From Campylobacter vulpis (GTDB lineage Bacteria > Campylobacterota > Campylobacteria > Campylobacterales > Campylobacteraceae): a DNA stretch of 64,000 nucleotides. The position numbers were made by a program, and so were the translations under genes. Every line of letters starts with the position of its first letter. Position 1 is the first letter of the stretch. Where the stretch lies: the NCBI RefSeq assembly GCF_014217995.1, contig NZ_CP041617.1:1426001-1490000 (forward strand). The letters are read 5' to 3'. The notes beneath the pieces were generated by a model. That model made no database searches and was not told where the DNA came from. It worked only from the letters and a program-made list of their open reading frames with translations. Positions 35,996-45,883 of the stretch are shown here, in pieces.

Positions 35996-37054
35996 TCATA
36001 ACACCCCCTTAGAACTTGCCAAATTCTCGCTTTCTATCTTAATAGCTTCTCTTAAAGCCCTGCCAAAGGCTTTAAAAAGGGCTTCGCATTTATGATGGTC
36101 ATTTTTGCCTTTCACTTTTAAATGCAAACTTACCCCCAAAGCATAACTTAAAGAATAGAAAAAATGTTCTATCATCTCCGTGCTAAGTGTGCCTAGCTTT
36201 TTCTTTTTAAATTTTGCTTTAAATTTAAGAAAAGGGCGATTAGAAAAATCTAAAGCACAACTTGCCAAACTCTCGTCCATAGGTAAAACAAAGCCGTATC
36301 TTGCTATACCAATTTTATCTCCTAAAGCCCTTTTTATCGCTTCTCCAAGCGTTAAAGCAATATCTTCTACACTATGATGCTCATCAATCTCCAAATCTCC
36401 CAAGCAAGAAAGCTCAAGTCCTATGCCACTATGCACGGCAATTTGCTCTATCATATGGTCTAAAAACGCCACTCCACTTTCAATCACAACTCTACCGCCA
36501 TTTAAAGCCACCTTGACACTAATGTCCGTCTCTTTAGTCTTTCTTCTCACACTCACACAGCGAAAAGAATTTAAAATTTTCTCCGTTAGCTCTTCCCAAG
36601 AAAGCTCTCCATATCTAAGCCCTACAACACCCAAATTTAAAGCCAAATCCATATCGCTTTGCCTATCGCCTATGACAAAACTTTGATTTTTATCATACAT
36701 TTGATATTTTATATAATCTTTCAAAAGAGCGGTTTTAGGCTTTCTACACGCACAATTTTCCTTTTCAAAATGCGGACAAATGAAAATATCCTTAAATTCA
36801 ATGCCACAACTTTGCAAAATTTCAAGCATCTTAAAATGTGCCTTTTCAAAGTCTTCTTTAGGAAAGCTTGTCGTGCCAAGTCCGTCTTGATTACTCACTA
36901 GCACAAAGCTAAAGCCGAATTTTTGCAGCTTTAAAAGTGCTGGGATAGCTCCTTTTTCAAAAGCTAGTTTTTCGAGGCTATCGACTTGAAAATCCTCTTT
37001 TGGTTCGCATATAAGTGTGCCGTCTCTATCGATAAAAAGAATTTTCTCACTCAT
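35996..37054 (-). CDS. hisB: Bifunctional histidinol-phosphatase / imidazoleglycerol-phosphate dehydratase
   Basis: A 352-residue fusion catalysing two steps of histidine synthesis. Residues 1-165 are a HAD phosphatase ([22 protein letters not shown]; zinc-binding [15 protein letters not shown]). Residues about 170-352 are the dehydratase, with metal-binding histidines in [28 protein letters not shown] and [17 protein letters not shown]. It overlaps hisD by 8 bp and is followed by non-coding DNA. Confidence 0.96.
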   Translation of the reverse strand: MSEKILFIDRDGTLICEPKEDFQVDSLEKLAFEKGAIPALLKLQKFGFSFVLVSNQDGLGTTSFPKEDFEKAHFKMLEILQSCGIEFKDIFICPHFEKENCACRKPKTALLKDYIKYQMYDKNQSFVIGDRQSDMDLALNLGVVGLRYGELSWEELTEKILNSFRCVSVRRKTKETDISVKVALNGGRVVIESGVAFLDHMIEQIAVHSGIGLELSCLGDLEIDEHHSVEDIALTLGEAIKRALGDKIGIARYGFVLPMDESLASCALDFSNRPFLKFKAKFKKKKLGTLSTEMIEHFFYSLSYALGVSLHLKVKGKNDHHKCEALFKAFGRALREAIKIESENLASSKGVL

Positions 37055-38339
37055 TTTCTAAGGTCCTCAAACGCAAGCTTACAGCATTTTTATGTGCGTG
37101 TAAGCATTCAGCTTCTGCCATAAGTTCCACACTTTTAGCTAAATTTTTAAAACCTTGGAGACTTAATTCTTGCACGCTCATCGTTTTCATAAAGTCCATT
37201 AAACTCAGGCTTGAATGTGTTTTTGTGAGTCCGTAAGTAGGCAAGACATGATTAGTTCCACTTGCATAATCGCCCATAGACTCAGGCGAATACGCTCCCA
37301 AAAATACAGAACCTGCGTGTTTAACACCGCTTAAAAGTTCTCTTGGATTTTGTGTTTGTATGATTAAATGCTCGGGTGCGTAGGTGTTTGAAATTTCAAG
37401 AGCCTCATTTAAATCTTTAGCGATGAAAATTTTAGAATTGTTTAAGCTTTTAGAGGCAATTTCTTTTCTAGGAAGGCTTTTAAGTTGAATTTCAAGCTCT
37501 TTTTGCACTTTCTTAGCAAAATCTTCACTCAAACACACTAAAATGACTTGAGAGTCCGCTCCGTGTTCGGCTTGTGAAAGCAAATCACTCGCTACGAAAT
37601 CAGCTCTAGCATTTTCATCGGCAATTACCAAAACTTCACTAGGTCCTGCTTGCATATCTATACTAGCACCCATTATATCGCTACTTACTTGCCTTTTTGC
37701 CTCCGTTACAAAGGCATTTCCGGGACCAAAAATTTTATCCACCTTTAAAACGCTTTGTGTTCCATAAGCAAGTGCTGCAATGGCTCCAGCCCCTCCCATT
37801 TGATAAATTTCATCAACTTTGCAAAGTTTCGCACAAAAAAGCACAACATCATTAATTTTAGCAGGACTTGCTAGGACTATTTTTTCACATTTAGCAATTT
37901 TTGCAGGGATAGCAAGCATTAAGGCGGTGGAGAAAAGTGGAGCAGAACCTGCAGGGATATACAAGCCCACTCTTTCAATAGGACGCGTCAAAAGCTCGCA
38001 GCAAATACCCTTGCTAGTTTCTACTTTTAGCACTTCTTTAAGTTGGGCTTGGTGAAATTTTGTGATATTTTCATAAGCCTTTTGAATTGCCCTTTTTAAA
38101 TTTTCATCAATCCTCTCACACGCCTCATTGAGTTCTTTTTGTGAAATTTTAATATTTGAAATTTCAACCTTATCGAATTTTAAGGATTGCTCTATCAGTG
38201 CTTCATCGCCTCTTTTTTTCACATCATCAATGATTTTTTCAACCACGCCACCAAGTTCCTCTTTAACGCTCATCACAGGGCGTTTAAGAGCTTCTACTTT
38301 TTGTATTTGACTTAAATTTTCATAGTTTAATATTTGCAT
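37047..38339 (-). CDS. hisD: Histidinol dehydrogenase
   Basis: A 430-residue zinc enzyme oxidising histidinol to histidine in two NAD-dependent steps. Recognisable stretches: [20 protein letters not shown] split, [30 protein letters not shown] and [11 protein letters not shown], with the catalytic region QAEHGADSQ and the C-terminal [12 protein letters not shown]. Middle gene of a hisG-hisD-hisB run on the minus strand with 3 bp between hisG and hisD. Confidence 0.97.
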   Translation of the reverse strand: MQILNYENLSQIQKVEALKRPVMSVKEELGGVVEKIIDDVKKRGDEALIEQSLKFDKVEISNIKISQKELNEACERIDENLKRAIQKAYENITKFHQAQLKEVLKVETSKGICCELLTRPIERVGLYIPAGSAPLFSTALMLAIPAKIAKCEKIVLASPAKINDVVLFCAKLCKVDEIYQMGGAGAIAALAYGTQSVLKVDKIFGPGNAFVTEAKRQVSSDIMGASIDMQAGPSEVLVIADENARADFVASDLLSQAEHGADSQVILVCLSEDFAKKVQKELEIQLKSLPRKEIASKSLNNSKIFIAKDLNEALEISNTYAPEHLIIQTQNPRELLSGVKHAGSVFLGAYSPESMGDYASGTNHVLPTYGLTKTHSSLSLMDFMKTMSVQELSLQGFKNLAKSVELMAEAECLHAHKNAVSLRLRTLENE

Positions 38340-38342
38340 TTT

Positions 38343-39236
38343 TCACCTCAACATTTTTTCAATAGGTAAGACCAAAATCGAACTTGCTCCCTCATCTTTT
38401 AAAGCCTCCATTGTCTCCCAAAACAAATTTTCCTTACTTACCATATGTAAAGCGACATTCTTTTCATCGTGTGAAAGAGGGATTATAGTCGGTTTTTCCA
38501 TACCTGGAAGTAAATTTTGTATGATGTTAAGCTTTTCTTTTGGGGCGTGGAGCATAATGTATTTACTCTCCCTTGCCTGCATAACGCCCTCCATACGCAA
38601 TAAAATTTTATCTACTAAGCTTTGACAATTCTTATTTAAAGGAGCCGATTTTTGTATTAAGCAAGCCTTTGATTCATAAACGATTTTAACCTCTTTTAAA
38701 CCATTTGCTTGCAAGGTTGCTCCGCTTGAAACTAAATCGCAAATTCCATCAGCCAAATTTGCTCTTGGAGCGACTTCAACAGAGCCTGTTAGCATACAAT
38801 TTTTATAATTTACGCCTTGTTCCTTCATAAAGCGTTTTAAAAGTTGCGGGTAAGAAGTGGCGATTCTAAGTCCCTCAAAGTCTTTGACATTTTTAAATTC
38901 TTTATTTTGAGGTAGAGCTAAGGAAAGACGACAATAGCCAAAATCAAGCTTTTTAAGCAGCTTAAATTCAACACTTTCCTTTTGTGCTTTACGTTCAAGA
39001 GCGTGTTCTTCTAGGACATTTTCACCTATGATACCTAAATCTACAACCCCATCAAAAATTAGTCCAGGTATATCATCATCACGCACCCTTAAAACATCTA
39101 GGGCTAAATTTGTCGAACAGGCAATTAGGCTTTGCTCGTGAATATGCATTTTAACGCCGCATTTTGTGAGAAGCTCTAAAGACTCCTTGGATAATCTACC
39201 TGATTTTTGTATCGCGATACGAAGACGCTCTTGCAT
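38343..39236 (-). CDS. hisG: ATP phosphoribosyltransferase, long form
   Basis: A 297-residue HisG catalysing the first, feedback-inhibited step of histidine synthesis. The long form has a C-terminal regulatory domain (about residues 220-297, ending [18 protein letters not shown] and [12 protein letters not shown]) that senses histidine, so HisZ is not needed. The PRPP-binding segment reads [20 protein letters not shown]. First gene of the his run, 124 bp after the ribosomal operon terminator region. Confidence 0.96.
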   Translation of the reverse strand: MQERLRIAIQKSGRLSKESLELLTKCGVKMHIHEQSLIACSTNLALDVLRVRDDDIPGLIFDGVVDLGIIGENVLEEHALERKAQKESVEFKLLKKLDFGYCRLSLALPQNKEFKNVKDFEGLRIATSYPQLLKRFMKEQGVNYKNCMLTGSVEVAPRANLADGICDLVSSGATLQANGLKEVKIVYESKACLIQKSAPLNKNCQSLVDKILLRMEGVMQARESKYIMLHAPKEKLNIIQNLLPGMEKPTIIPLSHDEKNVALHMVSKENLFWETMEALKDEGASSILVLPIEKMLR

Positions 39237-39329
39237 AATTCTTCCTTAAAATAAAATGTGATTAAATTTTAACAAAAATAATTGAATTTTTAGCAAGATT
39301 AAAAAAGTATTAAGAATTAAAATGAAGAG

Positions 39330-39359
39330 ATAATTTAGTGGAAGACTCCACTAAATTAT
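39330..39359 (-). terminator. Terminator of the rpmJ-rplQ operon
   Basis: A perfect 13-bp stem (ATAATTTAGTGGA / TCCACTAAATTAT) with a 4-base loop starts one base after the rplQ stop. On the minus strand it is followed by CTCTTCATTTT, a modest T-rich tract. The position right after the last gene of the operon supports termination. Confidence 0.75.
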
Positions 39360-39713
39360 TTAAGCTACAAATTCTATAAAAGCCATTTCAGCAGCATCGC
39401 CACGGCGAATTCTTGTTTTAATGATTCTAGTATAACCACCTTTTCTTTCTTTAAATTGCGGAGCAATTTCATTTACAAGCTTATTTGTAGCGTATTTATC
39501 CTGCAAAGAAGCAAAAACAGCTCTATGTGCATTAAAATCGCCCTCTCTGGCTCTAGTGATTAGTCTCTCAACATAAGATCTTAGTTCTTTAGCCTTAGGT
39601 AAAGTTGTTTCGATTTTCCCATTATTTACAAGAGCTATGGTTAAATTCTTTAGCAAAGCCCTACGGTGTGATGAAGTTCTGCCAAGTTTTCTATATCCGT
39701 GTTTGTGTCTCAT
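39360..39713 (-). CDS. rplQ: 50S ribosomal protein L17
   Basis: A 117-residue L17 of normal length, starting [20 protein letters not shown], the universal signature of the family. It binds 23S rRNA near the exit tunnel. Last gene of the minus-strand operon rpmJ-rpsM-rpsK-rpsD-rpoA-rplQ, three bases after rpoA. Confidence 0.98.
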   Translation of the reverse strand: MRHKHGYRKLGRTSSHRRALLKNLTIALVNNGKIETTLPKAKELRSYVERLITRAREGDFNAHRAVFASLQDKYATNKLVNEIAPQFKERKGGYTRIIKTRIRRGDAAEMAFIEFVA

Positions 39714-39716
39714 TAT

Positions 39717-40730
39717 TTATCCTTCATTTTGTGCTTTAAGTTCTTCGATTTTTTTCTTAAGCAAATCTTTATTATTACTAAGTTTAGAAGTGCCAACAGC
39801 AAAGCCTATACTTTCCATAACGCTTTTAATCTCATCTAAAGACTTCTTACCTAAATTCTTAAGTCCAGCCAGTTCATTGACACTCATAAGGGCTAACTCA
39901 CCGATATAAACAATTCCAGCTTTTTCAAGGCAATTGTAACTCCTAGCACTTAAATTTAAATCGGTAATGTTTTGAAGAAGCTTAGTATTTTCAAGTTCAC
40001 TATTGCTTGCTTGTGTTTTAATCATACTTCTAACATTTGTAATTTTATCAAAAACGCTTAATTGCTTATACATAGCTTCTAAAGCATTTTGAAAAGCTTC
40101 ATTTGGGGTAATTTGCCCATCTGTTGTAATCGTTAAAACCACTTTTTCATAATCTGGATTATCTTCAAATAAAACCTTTTCTATATCATAAGTCGCTTCT
40201 CTTATTGGGGTAAAAAACGCATCAAGAGCTATAAATTTATTATCATCTAAAAGCTCCTTAATTTCCTCGCTTGGCACATAGCCTATACCTTTCTCGATAA
40301 TAAGTGTAAATTTAAGCTCGGCATCTTCATTAATGGTCGCTAAATACGCATCTTCATTGACGACACTGACTTGCTCATTATCTAAGTCTCTGCCGTGAAT
40401 TTCTTTAGGTCCCTTAAAATAAAACTCGACAACTTCTTTATTGCTATCGCTTTTAAGCTTAAAGCGAAGTTTTTTAAGGTTAATGATAAAAAGTGCCACA
40501 TCTTCAAGCATACCACGCATACTATCAAATTCGTGTGCAACGCCTTCAATATGAATAGCTGTAGGCGCATACCCCACTGTGCTGGTATAAAGTAAGCGAC
40601 GAAGTGGGTGTGCTAGGGTAATGCCATAACCTATCTCAAAGGGCCAAGCACTAATCTTAGCACTTGTTTCACCTAGACTTTCTATGGTAAATTCAGTCGG
40701 TGTGTAAGCAGATGTTGTTATATGTCTCAT
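39717..40730 (-). CDS. rpoA: RNA polymerase alpha subunit
   Basis: A 337-residue alpha subunit. The N-terminal domain (about 1-230) includes the assembly motif [17 protein letters not shown] split and dimer interface; the C-terminal domain (about 260-330) has [16 protein letters not shown] and [15 protein letters not shown], the helix-hairpin region that contacts UP elements and activators. It lies 13 bp after rpsD in the classical alpha operon. Confidence 0.98.
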   Translation of the reverse strand: MRHITTSAYTPTEFTIESLGETSAKISAWPFEIGYGITLAHPLRRLLYTSTVGYAPTAIHIEGVAHEFDSMRGMLEDVALFIINLKKLRFKLKSDSNKEVVEFYFKGPKEIHGRDLDNEQVSVVNEDAYLATINEDAELKFTLIIEKGIGYVPSEEIKELLDDNKFIALDAFFTPIREATYDIEKVLFEDNPDYEKVVLTITTDGQITPNEAFQNALEAMYKQLSVFDKITNVRSMIKTQASNSELENTKLLQNITDLNLSARSYNCLEKAGIVYIGELALMSVNELAGLKNLGKKSLDEIKSVMESIGFAVGTSKLSNNKDLLKKKIEELKAQNEG

Positions 40731-40742
40731 ATCTGCTCCTTT

Positions 40743-41369
40743 TTACTTAGAGTAAAGCTCGACAATAAATCTTTCCTCGACAGGAATGATAACTTCTTCT
40801 CTTTCTGGCTTTCTTGTAAAAATTCCATATCTTTTATCTTTTTCCACATCGACCCAAGCCACGATACCTGTTTGAGCTGTTAAGTCAATCGCTCTTGAGA
40901 TTTGAGGATTATTTTTACTTTTTTCTGCCACTTCTATTTTAGCACCCGCTTCAACTCTAAAACTTGGGATATCGACTCTTCTGCCATTAACTAAAATATG
41001 TCCGTGCGTTACAAGCTGTCTTGCAAAACGGCGTGTAGTTGCAAAGCCCATTCTATAAACGACATTATCGAGCCTTTGTTCTAAAAGCTGGATAAGTAAA
41101 ACCCCTGTATTTCCCTCTTTTCTAGCTGCTTCAGCAAATAATCTTCTAAATTGCTTTTCGCTTACGCCATACATAAATTTAGCTTTTTGTTTTTCTCTTA
41201 ATTGAAGTCCATATTCGCTTATCTTGCCTCTTCTTGCTCCGTGCTGACCTGGTGCATAAGGACGCTTATCAAGCGCACTCTTACCTGCCAATCTTCTCTC
41301 GCCCTTTAATGCAAGGCTCACTCCAAAGCGTCTTTCTAATTTTTCTACTGGTCCTCTATATCTTGCCAT
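40743..41369 (-). CDS. rpsD: 30S ribosomal protein S4
   Basis: A 208-residue S4 that nucleates 30S assembly at the 16S 5' domain. The start [16 protein letters not shown] and the S4 RNA-binding domain [21 protein letters not shown] split, then [14 protein letters not shown], are plain. No CxxC zinc knuckle is seen in the N-terminus, so this is the zinc-free form, fitting a cell with scarce zinc. It lies between rpsK and rpoA. Confidence 0.98.
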   Translation of the reverse strand: MARYRGPVEKLERRFGVSLALKGERRLAGKSALDKRPYAPGQHGARRGKISEYGLQLREKQKAKFMYGVSEKQFRRLFAEAARKEGNTGVLLIQLLEQRLDNVVYRMGFATTRRFARQLVTHGHILVNGRRVDIPSFRVEAGAKIEVAEKSKNNPQISRAIDLTAQTGIVAWVDVEKDKRYGIFTRKPEREEVIIPVEERFIVELYSK

Positions 41370-41386
41370 ATTACTCTCCTTTATTC

Positions 41387-41779
41387 TTAGACGCGGCGGC
41401 GTTTAGGTGGTCTGCAACCATTGTGAGCTAATGGGGTTATGTCCTTTAAGAAAAGCACCTTGATACCCTCCATAGCACCGACACTTTTTACAGCAGTTTC
41501 TCTACCGCTTCCTGGTCCTTGCACTTTAATGCCAACTTCTTTAATGCCGTGTTCTTTAGCCTTAGTTAAGGCACTTTCTACGGCTTGCTGTGCGGCGTAA
41601 GGAGTGGATTTTTTAGAACCCTTAAAACCTAGTCCTCCTGCACTCGCCCAAGCGATAGCATTTCCCATTTCATCAGTAACCGTAACCATAGTATTGTTAA
41701 AAGTCGCACTGATATAAACGATACCTTTGGCGATATTTTTTTTAACGATTTTTTTCTTTACAATTTTTCTTTTTGCCAT
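41387..41779 (-). CDS. rpsK: 30S ribosomal protein S11
   Basis: A 130-residue S11 with the family core [20 protein letters not shown] and the C-terminal [11 protein letters not shown]. Lys-rich N-terminus ([14 protein letters not shown]). It lies on the 30S platform next to the mRNA exit. It sits 17 bp upstream of rpsD and 9 bp after rpsM. Confidence 0.98.
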   Translation of the reverse strand: MAKRKIVKKKIVKKNIAKGIVYISATFNNTMVTVTDEMGNAIAWASAGGLGFKGSKKSTPYAAQQAVESALTKAKEHGIKEVGIKVQGPGSGRETAVKSVGAMEGIKVLFLKDITPLAHNGCRPPKRRRV

Positions 41780-41788
41780 TTTTTATCC

Positions 41789-42154
41789 TTATGATTTCGC
41801 GCCGACTGTTTTTCTTTTGCCTTTGCGTGTTCTAGCATTAGTTTTTGTCTTTTGCCCACGCACAGGAAGACCTTTTCTATGTCTTAAGCCTCTAAAACTT
41901 CCTAAGTCCATCAAAGCCTTAATGTCCATAGCCACTTGCTTTCTTAAATCACCCTCAACCATATAGTTTTCTTGGATTTCTTTACGAATCGCTGCTGCCT
42001 CGTCTTCACTTAATTCATGGACTCTTTTGTCATAAGAAATTCCTGTCTTATCCAAAATTTTCCTTGAAGTGAAAAGCCCTATACCATAAATGTAGGTTAG
42101 TCCATACTCAACTCTCTTTTTCTTTGGTAAATCAACACCTGCAATACGAGCCAT
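41789..42154 (-). CDS. rpsM: 30S ribosomal protein S13
   Basis: A 121-residue S13, starting [20 protein letters not shown] and ending in the basic tail [14 protein letters not shown] that reaches the P-site t[22 protein letters not shown] (split) is the family signature. The gene starts 2 bp after rpmJ ends, so the two are probably coupled. Confidence 0.98.
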   Translation of the reverse strand: MARIAGVDLPKKKRVEYGLTYIYGIGLFTSRKILDKTGISYDKRVHELSEDEAAAIRKEIQENYMVEGDLRKQVAMDIKALMDLGSFRGLRHRKGLPVRGQKTKTNARTRKGKRKTVGAKS

Positions 42155-42156
42155 AT

Positions 42157-42270
42157 TTATCCTTGTCTTTGTTTATGTTTTGGATTTTCGCAAATAATGC
42201 GAACAACGCCCTTACGACGCACCACTTTGCACTTATCGCACATTTTCTTAACGGAAGGTCTCACTTTCAT
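42157..42270 (-). CDS. rpmJ: 50S ribosomal protein L36
   Basis: A 37-residue gene. It reads [17 protein letters not shown], then [11 protein letters not shown], with the four zinc ligands of C+ L36: Cys11, Cys14, Cys27 and His32. AAGGAG precedes the ATG at 42270. First gene of the alpha operon here; infA, which I remember just upstream in C. jejuni, is not found in the 243 bp before it. Confidence 0.96.
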
Positions 42271-42481
42271 CGTTAAGCTCCTTATCATAAATTCGCATTT
42301 TCATTTCTTGTAAGCGAGGCTTGAAGCCAACTATTTTCAAAACAAATGCCAAATTTTGAAAATACTTTTTTACAAAGTAACTCACAAAAAACGCATATTT
42401 TATTTAAATAGAACTTTAATTTTGCTTATTTTTACAAAATTTCATAAAAATTGAATTTTAAGACTATTTTAACTGCTTTTT

Positions 42482-42509
42482 TGTAAAATCCTCCTTTTAA
42501 TCAAAGGAG
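42482..42509 (+). promoter_or_regulatory. Promoter and palindrome before the TauE/SafE gene
   Basis: A TGTAAAAT extended -10 (42482-42489) is followed at once by the perfect inverted repeat CTCCTTT-TAATC-AAAGGAG (42491-42509). The right arm is the ribosome site of the gene starting at 42514. If transcription starts at or before the left arm, the hairpin would hide the ribosome site; if it starts at about 42496, only part of the stem is made. Confidence 0.45.
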
Positions 42510-42513
42510 AATA

Positions 42514-43305
42514 ATGGACTTGGCAATTTTGCCTTATTTTTTAGTAGGGATAATTTCTGGCATAGCTTCTGGGCTTTTTGGCATAGGAGGGGGTATGATT
42601 ATCGTTCCTACTATGCTATTTTTAGGCATTAGCTCACATCAGGCTGTGGCGATTTCTGTGGTGCAGATGATTTTTGCTGCCATTTTTGGTTCTTATATCA
42701 ATCACAAAAAGAAAAATTTAAATTTCAAAGACGGCATTTATATAGGGCTTGGGGGGCTTTTGGGAGCAAGTTTTAGTGGGGTTTTAGTAAGTCATCTTAG
42801 CGATATTGCCCTAACGACTATATTTTTATGTGTAAGTTTCGCCTTTTTTCTAAAATATGCTTTCGGGGTGAAAAACACAACAAATCACACCCAAAGAAGT
42901 AAATTTGCTAAAAACACTATTTTATTTGCTGCAGGGGCTTTTACGGGAATTTTTGCTATCTCTTTAGGCATAGGTGGCGGACTTTTAATCGCCCCTATTC
43001 TAGCGTATTTTTTGGGCTATGATAATAAAAGAGTCGTGCCTATTTCTTTATTTTTTGTTATATTTGCTTCTTTGGCAGGACTTTTTTCTTTTATAAATGT
43101 TGGAATTATTCATTACGAACTTGCACAAAAAGGTTTTATTGTAGGTGTAGCGTCGATGATAGGCGTTTTTATAGGGATTAAGATTATGGAAAAAATGCAT
43201 CTTTCTTCACATTTTAAAATTTTGCTTGTCGTTTATGCTCTTTCTATCACTATGACAGCTTATTCTTTGCTTAATAAACTAGGCTTAATTTCATCAATTC
43301 ATTAA
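42514..43305 (+). CDS. TauE/SafE-family membrane transporter (former DUF81)
   Basis: A 263-residue protein with about eight membrane helices. It has the duplicated TauE/SafE pattern: GIASGLFGIGGGMIIVPTML (about residues 13-32) and, in the second half, TGIFAISLGIGGGLLIAPIL (about 147-166). Members export or import small sulfur-containing or organic anions such as sulfite or sulfoacetate; the substrate here is unknown. Starts behind AAAGGAG and precedes the YihY gene by 9 bp. Confidence 0.88.
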   Translation: MDLAILPYFLVGIISGIASGLFGIGGGMIIVPTMLFLGISSHQAVAISVVQMIFAAIFGSYINHKKKNLNFKDGIYIGLGGLLGASFSGVLVSHLSDIALTTIFLCVSFAFFLKYAFGVKNTTNHTQRSKFAKNTILFAAGAFTGIFAISLGIGGGLLIAPILAYFLGYDNKRVVPISLFFVIFASLAGLFSFINVGIIHYELAQKGFIVGVASMIGVFIGIKIMEKMHLSSHFKILLVVYALSITMTAYSLLNKLGLISSIH

Positions 43306-43314
43306 AGGATAGTA

Positions 43315-44148
43315 ATGAAACGCATTTTTAAATTTTTATTAACCTTAAGGGATAAGGAAATTTTAAATTACTCCGCTTCCCTTAGTTTTTATTCTATCTT
43401 GTCTTTAATCCCTATTTTATTCGTTTGTTTTTCTGTTTTTACGCAAATTCCAAGCTTTGAGGCACATTATGAAAGGGCTAAAAGTGTGATTTTTACCTTT
43501 CTTATCCCTGCCCAGCAGGACTTAGTCGCCACTTATTTAGATAGTTTTTTAAAAAATAGCGTTAATCTTGGCATCGTGGGACTCATCGCTATGGCTTTTA
43601 CTTCTCTTGCCTTTTTTTCGGGCTATGACTTTGTTATCAACCGTATCACGCAAAATGAACCAAAAGGACTTTGGACGAGCATTAGTTCTTATTGGACTTT
43701 GCTAACCCTCGTGCCGCTTGGCTTAGGACTTAGTTTTTATGTTTCTTCTTTTATTCAAAAAGCTTTAGATGATTATCATATCGGCTTTAATTTTTTTGAA
43801 ATTTTACCCTTTGTCATCATTTGGGCTTTATTTTTCATCTCTTATTCAAGCTCTTTGCATCAAGCAAGTCTTAAAAATCTCGCTCTAACTTCCTTTTGTG
43901 CGGGAGCGATTTGGTATGTAAGTAAGAATTTATTTGTGTATTATGTCGTTTATAATAAGACTTATGCAAGTGTTTATGGCTCTTTTTCAACCATACTTTT
44001 CTTTTTTATTTGGATTTATATTTCTTGGGTGATTTATCTTTTTGGACTGAAATTTTGCTTTTTTTTAAATGAAAATGAAGGGGATAAGATTAAGCAAAAT
44101 GCCAAAAAACGCCAAAGCTCTAAAATAAATTCCAAACAAGCCAAGTAA
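43315..44148 (+). CDS. YihY/virulence factor BrkB family membrane protein
   Basis: A 277-residue polytopic membrane protein with about six helices. NYSASLSFYSILSLIPILFV (about residues 18-37) and the late YGSFSTILFFFIWIYISW are the YihY/BrkB signatures. The old name ribonuclease BN was withdrawn for this family, and its role is unknown (possibly envelope lipid handling). The C-terminal tail is very basic (KQNAKKRQSSKINSKQ). Its last 84 bp overlap the end of comEC on the other strand. Confidence 0.85.
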   Translation: MKRIFKFLLTLRDKEILNYSASLSFYSILSLIPILFVCFSVFTQIPSFEAHYERAKSVIFTFLIPAQQDLVATYLDSFLKNSVNLGIVGLIAMAFTSLAFFSGYDFVINRITQNEPKGLWTSISSYWTLLTLVPLGLGLSFYVSSFIQKALDDYHIGFNFFEILPFVIIWALFFISYSSSLHQASLKNLALTSFCAGAIWYVSKNLFVYYVVYNKTYASVYGSFSTILFFFIWIYISWVIYLFGLKFCFFLNENEGDKIKQNAKKRQSSKINSKQAK

Positions 44149-45319
44149 AAGATAAGAACAAAAAGCCCAAAAAGGCACAATGAAATTTGTAGAATAAAAC
44201 TTAAAGGCAAAAAATTCAAGTAAAAAACTATCAAATAAAAACCCTACCGAGGCTAAATGCAAAAGTAAAACCAAAGGATAAAAAAGCACAAAAACAAGAC
44301 TTAAAAAAATAGCCAAAAACTGCTGATAAGAAATGAGAGGAAAAAAATAAAGCACAGGGATAATCATAGCCAAAAAGGTCCAAAGATTAATCAAAATAAG
44401 ATTTGTCAAAACCCCAAAAAAATTCGCAAAATGATGCAAGTATAAAAAGATATAAAATACACCTAAAATAGAAAAGAAAAAGCCTACGCTAAAAAGTAAA
44501 TTTGGATACAAACTAAGGCAAATTAGCACACATAAAAAAAGGTTAAAAAAGCTTAGAATTTTAATATTTTTTGTGAGTAAATAAAAGCCAAAAAGAGCCA
44601 TCACTAAAGAGCGTGTAAAACTTGGCACAAAGCCTATTAAATACGCATAAAAAAAAGAGCAAAATAAAAATCAAAATACTTAAATCAAATCTTAAATTGC
44701 GGTAAGGAAAATAACGCCTTTGAAAGAAACCATAAAGTGGTGCTAAAAAAAAGAAAATCAAACTAAACAAAAGCCCGATATGATAGCCACTAATGGCGAT
44801 TAAGTGAGCTATGCCATAGTGATTAACATCATTTCTTAATTCTTTTGAAACACTTTTAGCAAAAAAGAGTGCGCCGTAAAATTCACGCATTTTTTCATTT
44901 TCGTGCTGGTTTAAAAAATAGCTAATGATAGCATTTTCTTCCCTCTTAGCTAGAATTTTAAAATCATAACTTGGAGCGTAAAAACTCTTCGCAAGATAGT
45001 CTTTAAAACTGATGTTTTCATTTATAATTCTTAAGCTTAAAAACTCATTTTTGCTTAAATTTAAATCCTTATAGGTTGTGGTATAAAAGCTAAAATCCGC
45101 AGTCTTTAGCTTTAAGACAAAATATTTTCTGCCATTTTTTCTTAATTTTTCTTGAATATTTTCAAGTCTTGCTTCTTCAATAAAAAAGTGTCTTTGCTCC
45201 TTAAAGCTTAAAAAATTTTGATATTCTAAGCCTAAATTAAAAAGAAAAATCACTACACAAGCTAAGATTAAAAAAAGAAATTCTTTTATAGGTTTTAAAA
45301 AAGAATTTCTCAAAAACAT
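44065..45319 (-). pseudogene. comEC: Competence channel gene comEC/rec2, frameshifted at A8
   Basis: Two overlapping frames together encode a 417-residue ComEC-like protein: the first (44561-45319) gives the N-terminal OB-like part and the competence domain opening HLIAISGYHIGLLFSLIFFF; the second (44065-44628) gives GFVPSFTRSLVMALFGFYLL and the rest of the membrane region. The frame changes at an eight-A run (plus strand 44649-44656); seven would restore FFYAYLIGFVPSF. ComEC transports single-stranded DNA in natural transformation. Total length fits the Campylobacter protein I remember (about 419). Phase variation, a fixed mutation or a read error are all possible. Confidence 0.88.
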
Positions 45320-45876
45320 TATTTTTTAGAAAAGCGTGAAAGATAAAACCAAATAAGTGCCACCAAAAGCACTAAAAATAAAGGCGTAGCATAAGAATAC
45401 TGCCCAAATTTCTCAAAAATTTTCTCCACCACATAGCCAAAACTAAAAGCCACATAGCCCAAAAGCACAGCCCAAAGCAAACTGGCTAAGGTATTTACAA
45501 AAAGAAATTTTTTAAAATCATATTTTGCAAGCCCTGCGGCTATGGGGATAAAGGTTTTTAAGCCGTAAATAAATTTTTGTATGATGAGTAAGATTGTGCC
45601 GTATTGTTTCATTTTAAGCATAGCAAGAGCGAGTTTGCGGCGGTGCTTTTTAAAATAAGGCATTAAGTCTTTTTTTCCATATTTTCCCATTATATAAAGC
45701 AAACTTGAGCCTAAAGCATTTGCTATAAAGGCGATTAAAATGCACCAGTGAAGTTCCATTTTCCCCAGTGAGCTTAATACTCCAGCCGCTAAAATTCCCA
45801 CCATACCGCCACCCAAAGAATATATAAATAAAATCACATAACCATAACGCAAAAGCGTGTCAATCATATCTTGCAT
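45319..45876 (-). CDS. DedA-family membrane protein
   Basis: A 185-residue DedA/SNARE-associated family protein. An amphipathic re-entrant start (LGGGMVGILAAGVLSSLGKME), LGSSLLYIMGKYGKK, and KFIYGLKTFIPIAAGLAKYD followed by NTLASLLWAVLLGYVAFSFG are the family blocks. Members act as undecaprenyl-phosphate or phospholipid transporters coupled to proton motive force. Its ATG is adjacent to rny (7 bp) and its stop abuts comEC. Confidence 0.9.
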   Translation of the reverse strand: MQDMIDTLLRYGYVILFIYSLGGGMVGILAAGVLSSLGKMELHWCILIAFIANALGSSLLYIMGKYGKKDLMPYFKKHRRKLALAMLKMKQYGTILLIIQKFIYGLKTFIPIAAGLAKYDFKKFLFVNTLASLLWAVLLGYVAFSFGYVVEKIFEKFGQYSYATPLFLVLLVALIWFYLSRFSKK

Positions 45877-45883
45877 AAGTGTC

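Noticed and set aside
36180-36901. Several plus-strand ORFs over hisB
   Set aside because: They are antisense shadows of a clear hisB gene without ribosome sites or motifs.
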